A stretch of DNA of 64,000 nt from Fusarium oxysporum f. sp. lycopersici 4287 (taxonomy: Eukaryota > Ascomycota > Sordariomycetes > Hypocreales > Nectriaceae), in the NCBI RefSeq assembly GCF_000149955.1, contig NC_030997.1:1782714-1846713 (forward strand), written 5' to 3'. The notes under the pieces are model-generated. The model ran no database searches. It worked only from the letters and a program-made list of their open reading frames with translations, and was not told the DNA's origin. Made by a program: the position numbers and the translations under genes. Position 1 is the stretch's first letter. The number at the start of each line of letters is the position of its first letter. Shown here piece after piece: positions 55,654 through 64,000 of this stretch.

Positions 55654-58084
55654 GCTGACGTTAATAGACTTGATGTAGTGTGGACGAAGAGCCTGTGGGT
55701 AGATAGCAAATACGTTGGAAGATACTTGGTATATATACTGTCCTTTTCTAAAAGTAGACAAGGTTGGTGTAATTTCTCATATAGCGGTAAAAAAAGGTTG
55801 AGTCTATTAGAAATTAAAACTATATTATACGGAGGAAATATTATGCACTTATGGGATAAAGTTCTGAACTACAGGGATATGTGTAAACTTGATAACTGCC
55901 GAATGACGTTGACCGTGCCCTCGGTGCTGAAAAGCATAAATAATATAATCCATCGTTTAACACACCGCTTTTCAAGCGACTGAGCCATATATGCATTTCA
56001 GATTAACTGCCGGAATTGAGGCTCGAAGTATAAATTATTACCCAGCTCTCTTACCATTACCCCCGGGGCTGCTTCAACTCACCATACCGGACTAGCCGGG
56101 TAGTCGTGAATTTGACGCATTTCAACTTCGGGAAGTCGGCATACCTCATTTCTGTCTAGCTTAATTGTATTTGTATACTCGGACTCTTGTCAACCATATG
56201 GTCATTTTCGTTTTCTCACTGCCCTCGCTCAAACAACATCTATAGCGGTGTGTATTTTATGCTTGTCTAAGGGGTACTTTCCAAAGGATGTTCTTGCGGT
56301 GCTGAAGATGGCAGTAGATGGGGTCCAAAGGACTGTCGCATGGGGAGCCGAGTTCCGAAATTACATTTTGGTTCAGGTTACGCATCCGTCAAAACTGATG
56401 CAACTTACCGCCCTCAACGAGTTAACGTTAGGCCCTATTGACGGCGCCACAAAGCTTGACACCATTTGCTAATCCAACGATTTCGAATGCCGTTATTACT
56501 TCCCCAAACGCTACTCGCAGTGAAAGCCGGCAGATAGTAGACAAATCACTCCCGAGAGGCTGATCAAGAGAGATCCGCACCTGTTAGCAGACACTCTGCC
56601 TGTGCATTTTGTCTGCCTGAGAAGAAACCTCCATAGCAATCTGCGGGTGATGACCTCCTTTCTATCGTTTCTTCTTCACCTACGTTAGGTGACGACTAAT
56701 CGTATCACTGGAAAAATACCTGCCTTGTAGAGATGTTACCAGGTCTCTCCAACAGCTCATCCAACTTCTTCACCAGCCGATATTCCTTCGTTGTCAGCTT
56801 GTTAATGTCTGCCACCTTCGCACACCAGCCCGATGGAACTGGCGGTCTCTGGACATGACAGAAACAATTCGGGTTCATTGGTCAAACGAGGGTGCCACCA
56901 TGTCTCCAAATGATTGCCGACTATGCTCTTACGCGAATTCACCGTCTTACTAAATATATGGTTCTCCAAATGGTAGTTTCTACAGTCCTCCATTGCTACA
57001 ATACAAAGCTTCGGTGATAGTAACCCATACCGAGTCTCAAGCTACTCAGTCTTGATGGTGTGAACTGTTTTTGCGCACTGACAAGAAACCTGCTCCATCA
57101 AACTTTCCATGGGAAATGGTGTCTGACCCTAGTCCCAGCAACCTCGGAATCGGACAGGCAGTCTTTCTACTGGCATTCTTGGATCCGGTGTGATACCCAA
57201 ATATGCATGATGGGGAAGTGAGAGAACCAAGGCTCTCAATCCTCTGCAATGCTGGGCTCTTATTGACGACAGTCTTGGACGTGTTCACTGGAAGACAGTT
57301 ACTCAGCTAGAGGCTTGCACTGCAGATTAGGGTCCTCTTGACCAGCCTCTTGAATAGTCTACTAGCTACTAGTTCTGAGCCTGATTAGTAACAGTTGCCT
57401 ACTTGCTGAATTAGACCAACCTTCCTCACCAACAGATGATAAGTACAGCCCTAAACCAATGGTCAATGTGTCGTCGATCTCGCCAACCAGGTGCCTTGTC
57501 GCATTTGTGAACCCCAGGCTTATCGCCTATAACTACAGTAAAAGTCTATCTGTATAGGTAACTGTAGTTTCAGACTTTCTCCACAGAGTCTGTTTTCATC
57601 CCTAGACACTCCTTACCATCTCGACTCTCACGCATGGCCCAAAGGGATCAAGATGAATACCAGAAGACACTTCTATGAGCCTATGATCCAGGGCAGGGCG
57701 GTGCAAGGGAGGCTACGTTGAAGGCAAGACATGTTCCGGAACATAGAGTAATCCCTACTAAATGGAATGGTTCCCGGGGCCGAGTCTCCATGGTGTTGCT
57801 CGCGGATGAACTATAAGAGTTGCAAGGGTAGGATTCGCTTTATATAACCTACCTAGCCGTGTACTCTAATCAAGGGACATGGCCATGGCTTTTAAGTCAA
57901 GCTGCAGGCAAAACAATACTGAGTTCAGGTCTCACTGTCGCATTGATCAAAGTCTGGTCACGTGTAAAATCCATGTTACAGGAACAGGTATCTGGCACCC
58001 GATACATTTCTTAGTAAAAACGCTGAGTTGAAGTTTTTCTGGAATAGTAGACACTAAATCGGCCGCGAACTACTAGGTCGAGGA

Positions 58085-58460
58085 ACGATATAATCTGCTA
58101 TTTAACAGGATTTGTAAAGTATATAATATAGCCACAATACTTATTAGGAATTATATAAGAATGGTTATAATAGAGTTATTAATATTATCTTTTAGTAATT
58201 TAATACCAATGTTTTTATTATAAGTTTTTATATCTTTTTAACCTAATAATAAGTAGAGTTTAAATAATATTAAATATATTAATTATTAATACTTACACAA
58301 ATATAATATAAAGATAATATTAATAAATAATATATTATTAAGTTCTATAATTTATATAATTCCTAATAATAATAATATAACTTACAAAAGTAATTAATAT
58401 AATATTTTATAAGATTATATTTTATTTATATTATATATATTAATATCTTCAAATTTATTC
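58085..58460. repeat. AT-only island, probable RIP relic
   Basis: Dominated by TATTAATA/TATAATAT runs, sharply distinct from both flanks. It resembles the island at 39230-39560. Confidence 0.55.
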
Positions 58461-58999
58461 TCATTTATATAGTGACATTAAAATAGCAGTGGGTTAGACT
58501 ATTATCCTTTTACCTAGCTGTTCGTTTTACTCAACTGAATGATATGTCTAGTTTACCAAGTGTCATTGCCTAATGCCTTATACATAATCTCAATTAGCAC
58601 GACTCACTTCTAGCCATCAGAGAAGGTTTACACCCAATTGTCAAAGGTCTGTAATGGTGTGATGGGAATTGCGGGGTAAGGCCGGAGTCACGAGGCACTA
58701 TCTCTAGGTTGCAATCGAGTCGTCTTGGATCAGATCATCACTTGTAATGTCGATGATGAAACACGTCATTGTCACAATCCCAAAAACTCTATCACGAAGT
58801 CAGATCATTAACACAACACTACTGCTCCTGCATGGGTATTACTGGCCCTGAAGTCAGAGGCCACTCTTTGCATCAGTCATTGCATCAGATCATGCCGAAT
58901 CATGCTGAGTTTACAGCAGATTGACAATGAGGAAATCCTTCCTGTAATGACACGCAGAATCATGCCAGCCAGATGTAAATAATCTGCCTTCTTTATTAA

Positions 59000-59007
59000 T
59001 ATATATA
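59000..59007 (+). promoter_or_regulatory. TATA box of the Hsp20 gene
   Basis: TATATATA about 50 bp before the first ATG at 59055 and 155 bp before the second at 59163. Confidence 0.45.
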
Positions 59008-59054
59008 CCCTAAGCAGCTGACCTCCAGAACAACGAGCCTACAATCGACTTCCT

Positions 59055-59729
59055 ATGTATTCCTGCAGATCACTGGTTTCTCAACAAGCACGCAAATCAA
59101 TAGGCGGTTTATTTATTAACAAACGCTTCTTTCCACATTCCATTGCCAGCAAAGCACGCACAATGGCTCTTTTCCCTCGCAGCCTTTACAATTCTGAATC
59201 TCCCTTCAACCCAATCTTCCGACTTCTCGAAGATTACGACACGTACTCCCGAAGAGATCAGAATACCCATCACGCTGGAATGATCCACTGGCAGCCCAAG
59301 TTTGATATCTGCGAGACGCCTCAGGCTTACGAGCTCCATGGGGAGCTTGCTGGTATGAAAAAGAAGGAGGTACACCTCGAGTTTACTGAGCCGCAAACAA
59401 TGGTCATTCGTGGAAAGTCCGAGCGAAACTACACCTCGGGAAACCCTCCTGCGGGGTTTGTCGAAGGCCCATCTGCGCATGGAGCTCTTAAAGGCGAAGG
59501 AGCCGAGCAGAGCAAATCCCAGCCTCAACAGCCACATAAGGACGACAAACATGACGAAAAGACCAAATACTGGCTTGCTGAGCGCAGCATCGGCGAGTTC
59601 TCCCGCACCTTCACCTTCCCATCTCATGTAGATCAGGATGGTGTCAGTGCTAGCTTTGAAGACGGGATTCTGACTATCATTGTCCCAAAGGTCAAGAAGC
59701 ACGAATCTCGTCGCATCCATATCGATTGA
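59055..59729 (+). CDS. Small heat-shock protein (Hsp20/alpha-crystallin, HSP30-type)
   Basis: ATP-independent chaperone that holds unfolding proteins during stress. Single exon, 224 residues from the first ATG. The alpha-crystallin domain spans about residues 78-220: PKFDICETPQAYELHGELAG, then a strand VHLEFTEPQTMVIRGKSE, a long charged insert (about 125-170) typical of fungal HSP30, then IGEFSRTFTFPSHVDQDGVS and FEDGILTIIVPK. The usual HSP30 start (MALFPRSLYN) corresponds to the ATG at 59163. The 36 extra residues (rich in Arg, Ser and hydrophobics, no acidic residue) could be a mitochondrial presequence if the first ATG is used, or simply 5' UTR. Heat-shock elements were not clearly seen. 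Confidence 0.93.
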   Translation: MYSCRSLVSQQARKSIGGLFINKRFFPHSIASKARTMALFPRSLYNSESPFNPIFRLLEDYDTYSRRDQNTHHAGMIHWQPKFDICETPQAYELHGELAGMKKKEVHLEFTEPQTMVIRGKSERNYTSGNPPAGFVEGPSAHGALKGEGAEQSKSQPQQPHKDDKHDEKTKYWLAERSIGEFSRTFTFPSHVDQDGVSASFEDGILTIIVPKVKKHESRRIHID

Positions 59730-59949
59730 GTCAAACCGCGAGGCCATCGAGTATGGCGGCGTGCTTGAACTTTAACTAATTTCGTCTTGTATTATCATTC
59801 TGACTTTCTTAGGAGGCTTATTTGGATGTCTATAACATAATTCGGTCCTTTATCTCCCTGATGTCTTGAAAATACACAATCTCTTCAGTTTTGGAGTAAT
59901 TCTATAAGATTGCCCTATTTACAACGGCCTCTAGGCCCCTAAGAACGTG

Positions 59950-60829
59950 TTATGTGTAGTCCAGATTAGTATTTACAAGTTTTACGATACCATAGCTAGC
60001 GCCCGCAGCAATAGCCCCTACAAGAAGCGTTTCTAGTGACCCATACACGGCAGAGCGACGGCTAAGCCCAGTAATGATAGCTTTCCCATAACCAAATATA
60101 CACAACATAACACATGTGACTCCGATTGAAGCAAACAGCGCAGTGTTGATATGCTTCGTAGTAAAGTAAGGTACCATGGGAATAAGTCCCCCTATGTACT
60201 TGTCAACATACAGATAAAAGAAAGGCTCACCCTGTTGAGATATACAAACCTATAAAGTAAGATAGCCCCATTGTGAGAGCAGAAACCCAGGGTCGAGACC
60301 AGCGGGGGCGTTCAAGTTTCAGTTCGAAGTCCATCATAAACTACATGCTATTAGCTTTTTCTGACGACGGCAGCGAACTCACTTTGACCCAAGACTGTGG
60401 ATTTCTCCAGAAACTTTCGATGATGGGTGATATTTCCTGGTAGGTAATACCATATCTTTGGAAGAGATTCACCAGCAGTTCGCCTTCTAGGTGTGGAGTT
60501 TGAGTAACTTGGCGCTGCTCGCGTGCTTCCTCTACTTCAAAGTGATGGGCATCAGTGATTGTGGCTAGATAAGCCCCCAGTCCCATACTGATGGACCCGG
60601 CAAACAGTTCGGCCATCCCACCAAGAATGACAAGCTTGCTCGATCCAATTCTACTCATTGATCAGTGTTAAAAGTAATCAGAATGAGAATGAACCCACGA
60701 GGATAATCCAGCTGTCAATGCGAAGGGTACTGTCAGTCCATCTGCAAGACCGATGATGGCATCACGAGTTAGGCCGCTCTGTGTCGTATGCCTCTCAAGC
60801 CGATGTCGCTCAGTCTCAGTGCTTTGCAT
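59950..60829 (-). CDS. VIT1/CCC1-family metal transporter
   Basis: Vacuolar-type Fe2+/Mn2+ transporter with five helices. Four exons: 60699-60829, 60383-60653, 60250-60340 and 59950-60191, with introns of 45, 42 and 58 nt with acceptable signals, give 244 residues. Blocks of the family: RDAIIGLADGLTVPFALTAG at the first helix, then after splicing SSKLVILGGMAELFAGSISM with GLGAYLA, the cytosolic metal-binding helices (EEAREQRQV and YGITYQEISPIIESFW), then SALTMGLSYFIGGLIPMVPY (across an intron) and the final helix pair. The gene is complete and has no lesion. It probably loads iron or manganese into the vacuole. Confidence 0.92.
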
Positions 60830-61607
60830 GGTTTGTTTTAGTGTATTGTATATGAGAAAAAAATCAATCTACATGGGTCAAATCAGACCAGATTCAGAGA
60901 TATCAAGCTTGGAGCCGATATAAAGACCATCAGCGTTCAGAGACACGTGAACGTCAATCAAGAGGCATATGGCTAAGATTTCTACTCGCACCTCTTGCGG
61001 TGATCCTTAAGACATTGCAAGACACATTATTCGACTCTGACCAATTATGGCATGATACCTGCATAACAGTCTGTTAGGCCTGGTGGCTTCTTGCTGAAAA
61101 ACCTTATGCTTAGTGCATGATGAAAGTATGTTTGCCTCAGTGCCGTACCTATCATATGATGATGGCATGACATAAATTACTAATCTCGGCCAATTAATTA
61201 AGCTTTATCCGCCATCTGCCATCCATGATCATAATGAAGACTTCTTTTATGTATATGGCATTTACTACTTGCCGTAATTTACTTAGTAGCACTGGCAGTC
61301 CAGAAGGTACCCATGGCCATATCATAGTCTTCTATACTCCTAATAAAGAAGTCTTTTGAACTTGCAGATGGATCATTAAGCTGTAATACATACTCCACCA
61401 AGTAATAACATACTAGAAATGCTACAACGCGTATCGGACCTGTGATAAGATGTTGAATTATATTGGACCTATCTAGAGTATGGCAGCTCAAGGTGTTTGG
61501 AGTATTCTCCTGGGAGCTTTCATAGGCTCCACCGTGTTCAAATTCAAGACATCTCCAAAGTTTCTGTAGTTGATTACAGAGTTCTAGCTAATTTAGCTGG
61601 ATCCTTC
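60830..61607. other. Intergenic, no gene
   Basis: Promoter of the VIT gene and 3' region of the trehalose phosphorylase. A 70-codon minus-strand frame at 61279-61491 (VRVVAFLVCYYLVEYVL-like) has one hydrophobic stretch but no other support. Confidence 0.4.
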
Positions 61608-64000
61608 TTAGTTGATCTTCTTATCCTCGATGGAACAACGTGGTAGTTGTTCCTCGTCAGCGGAGTATGGGCAATTTGCCTCGTCTCTCGCCATGTCATA
61701 AACCCATCTCTCATTTGGTTGGAGAACGGCCTTGCCGGATTCTTCGGTACCAATATCTCTCCACTTGGAAGCTAGGTAGAACCAACACAACGCATTACTG
61801 ACTGTGCCAACTTCGTCAGACACGCCCGTTCTTGCAGCATAACTCATCCTGTCATACAGAGCATTATTAGTGAACAGATCCATGAGGTAGGAAGCAACAG
61901 CCCTCCAATCTCCGGGCTCAACAAGAAATCCGTTAACGGAATCCTTGATCTGAAGAGGAAGACCGCCAGTCTTTGTCGCAACGACTGGCCGTCCAGCATG
62001 CAATGCTTCTGAAACCTTTACCTCAAATCCCTCACTAGTTGAGAGTTGAAGGACAACATGGGCTTTGGAAATAAGTGTGTTGAGTAACTGATCATTTGGT
62101 ACCAGGCACATCACACTGATATCCTTCATAAGCTCTGGGCATAACGACATTATCTGATCTAGTGTCTGGTCGTAGACAATACTTGCGTCAGGATCATCAA
62201 CAGACTGGTTACCGCAAAGGACAAGCTGCGGAGTATCCTCAATATCGGCCACTTTGCATTGGCGGCGAAATTCGGCGTATGAATCTATCGCCGTTGGAAT
62301 ACCCTTTGAGGGGTCGAACCGGGCAATTTGAATGATGTATTTGCGAGCCGGCCAGTGCAGCTCGGTCCTTTGTTAGAATTAGCAGCCTTGTTTCTCATTA
62401 TGGTAGGAAAGCTTTTGTGTGGGCTTACATCTTTTGTGCGTGGCAGCTGGCATTGTACATGTTTCCATAGTATCCAACATCCCAATCTCCTAAAGGCTTA
62501 TTTAAACCATCAAGCCAATCCGTAGTAGCTGGCATATAAGCTACCTTTGCTCTGGGGACTGTATCAGGAACAAATGCAGGAATTGGGTGGCTGATATACA
62601 TATCCGCCAGTTGTATGTTGCTCCACAGGAATTTCCAAACATCAGCCTGGGCCGAGCTGTCTTTGGCAATTAGGTCACTCCTGATTTGGATGTGAGAGCG
62701 ATATACAACTGGCCGATCCGGAGTAAACCTTTTGATGAGAGGAATTAAACCCGGCATTTGCGGGTCATCAATCTGTTGTGTCAAGTCAACGGAAGCTCTA
62801 CTAATAAATTGATTGCAGAGAATTGACGAGGAAGAACTTGAATTATCAAGCGTGAGATGAGAGGAACTTACAATTATGATATGAGCACCACCTTCCTCCG
62901 CTGGGCGTAGTGGGCCAGATTCTGAAAGCCAGTATCGATATGCATTTTCGGTAATCCAGTGGATGACGGCCTTCTTTTCCTCCGCGGTGATGCGTTGGCT
63001 GGGAGGACTTACTCCCTGGAGGATGTTGTGGATATTCTTGGTAACTCTGAGGGCAGTAGGGAGCGGTTTGGGAACTATCTTATTCATCAATAACAGTGAC
63101 AAGACATGTATTAATCATATCCCTCGCTTTCGAGCAATGCTTACCGTACCAAGATAGGTCGACCTCTATTCGACGTGCAAATCGTACTAGCGCATGACGC
63201 ATGAGAGCTACGCCGCCACCTTGTGGAGTAGAGCTGAAAAATGCGATACGAGTCTTATCGCGACGTAGCTTCTCTGCATAGGTCATCATAGTCTCCCAGG
63301 TGGAGGCGCCACATGTGTCCTTGTAGTTCTGAATAGTCGTTAAATATGCACGAAATCCAACATCAGTCTGGACCAAACCGCGGAAGCCAACTTGAAGCAG
63401 AGGAGCCTGCGAAGGCCCGAAGTACCTTAGGTAAGGTTAGTGATTAAGCTGAACATATTTGTGGTTGTATACTAACATGACGCATTTTCGAACCATTGAG
63501 TCAGCCTGTTCGTCAACACGTTTCAGATCCCAGAAGTCCTTCTCTCTCTTCCTACCGTCTTCATCCTCATCCTCTCTCTCATCAAGTACTATAATTGGAA
63601 CGATATCTAGATCTAGCCATAAGCGAGAGCATAGTGTTTTACTTACACGCGCAAGCGTGGCTGGTAGACCGGCTCCGATGAACTTGGCAAATTTCTCATG
63701 CTGATAATCCTTAACCTCCTTCAGTACATAGTCTGCAATGGCATCCCGACCGAATCCTTGGTTGTCGCTGAGGTCAAGATGCTTGACGGAGAAGTCGGTA
63801 AGGTAGATACCATCGTTGATGGCTAGAGCAATAAGTGCAGTATGATCGTTCGAGAAAACAGCCGATATGCCAAGGTATAGCCTCTGGCGCGTAGGTCAAC
63901 ATTAGGACAGAGAATATATAACCCAACAACTAAAGGTAGCTTACCGTGAGAGCCGGGCCGAACTGGCCTTCCGTCTCGGCAGCACTACTTAATCGCCGTT
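61608..64000 (-). CDS. Trehalose phosphorylase/synthase (GT4, CCG-9-like), partial at right edge
   Basis: Retaining trehalose phosphorylase of fungi, interconverting trehalose plus phosphate with glucose 1-phosphate plus glucose; known in Neurospora as the clock-controlled gene ccg-9. Exons on the minus strand: beyond 64000-63945, 63883-63477, 63425-63145, 63074-62872, 62772-62429 and 62367-61608. The five complete exons sum to 665 codons with all frames consistent. Landmarks: TRIAFFSSTPQGGGVALMRH, KPLPTALRVTKNIHNILQG, DDPQMPGLIPLIKRFTPDRP, YRSHIQIRSDLI, YIIQIARFDPSKGIPTAIDS, and the nucleotide/phosphosugar motif SEGFEVKVSEALHAGRPVV (E-X7-E). About 58 nt near 63590-63647 have intron-like ends but are open and family-like (SKTLCSRLWLDLDIVPIIV), so I keep them coding. 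The N-terminus lies outside the window. Confidence 0.93.

Larger units (their letters stand above)
55654..59054. other. Long gene-poor stretch with an AT-rich island
   Basis: About 3.4 kb. TATATATA at 55730-55737 belongs to the secreted-protein gene. Between 56000 and 57900 only fragments are seen, for example a minus-strand run INKLTTKEYRLVKKLDELLE near 56720-56820 that may be a gene remnant. Positions about 58085-58460 are almost pure A/T with no coding capacity, like a RIP-decayed repeat. The right end is the Hsp20 promoter. Confidence 0.45.

Noticed and set aside
63590..63647. Candidate intron (GTAAGT to TATAG) in the trehalose phosphorylase
   Set aside because: The segment is open in frame and encodes a family-like stretch, while splicing with these ends would shift the frame into stops.

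Overview
The window looks like accessory or subtelomeric DNA from a filamentous ascomycete, most likely Fusarium or a close hypocrealean relative. The reasons are: short GT-AG introns (mostly 48-70 nt); families typical of these fungi (a HET-S/NWD2 pair, Zn2Cys6 regulators, RTA1, eqolisin, ankyrin proteins, trehalose phosphorylase); long gene-poor stretches; AT-only islands; and an unusual number of broken genes. No tRNA, rRNA or CRISPR array was seen. Positions 27338-27965 are an assembly gap.

Left end (1-5.1 kb): a divergent pair that matches the HET-S/NWD2 amyloid-signalling module. The minus-strand NLR (NACHT plus a WD40-like propeller, running off the left edge) carries a short HET-s-type motif near its N-terminus. 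The plus-strand neighbour is a 287-residue HeLo protein whose tail holds two copies of the same motif 36 residues apart. Such pairs are known from Podospora: the NLR templates amyloid folding of the HeLo protein, which then attacks membranes in programmed cell death. The propeller here does not show near-identical WD repeats, and the HeLo residue matching the S/s specificity position is His.

5-17 kb: a graveyard. It holds an unknown gene with several stops, an intact coiled-coil protein, a broken second coiled-coil gene, a small secreted protein with one stop, a truncated possible PD-(D/E)XK protein, and an eqolisin (G1 peptidase) with one stop.

17.7-26 kb: intact metabolic genes. A Zn2Cys6 regulator is divergent from a cyanamide hydratase (HD domain). 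A sulfotransferase-like protein is divergent from an M13 metallopeptidase. An ankyrin relic lies between the two pairs.

26.8-41.5 kb: a broken BAHD-type acyltransferase interrupted by the gap, a 251-bp MITE, a seven-helix membrane protein, an ankyrin/zinc-finger pseudogene, a polytopic membrane protein, an AT-rich island and an RTA1-family exporter. The exporter is divergent from a UPC2-like Zn2Cys6 regulator at 42-43.4 kb, suggesting a regulator/target pair.

43.5-64 kb: two small secreted cysteine-rich proteins, a membrane-anchored sulfatase-fold protein, an acid trehalase (GH65) split by a 759-bp hAT element with a perfect 8-bp target duplication, an Hsp20 chaperone, a VIT1/CCC1-type metal transporter and a GT4 trehalose phosphorylase running off the right edge. 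Trehalase, Hsp20 and trehalose phosphorylase all bear on stress physiology. Excising the hAT element with one target copy leaves an open 1042-codon frame, so that loss looks recent, unlike the older decay on the left.
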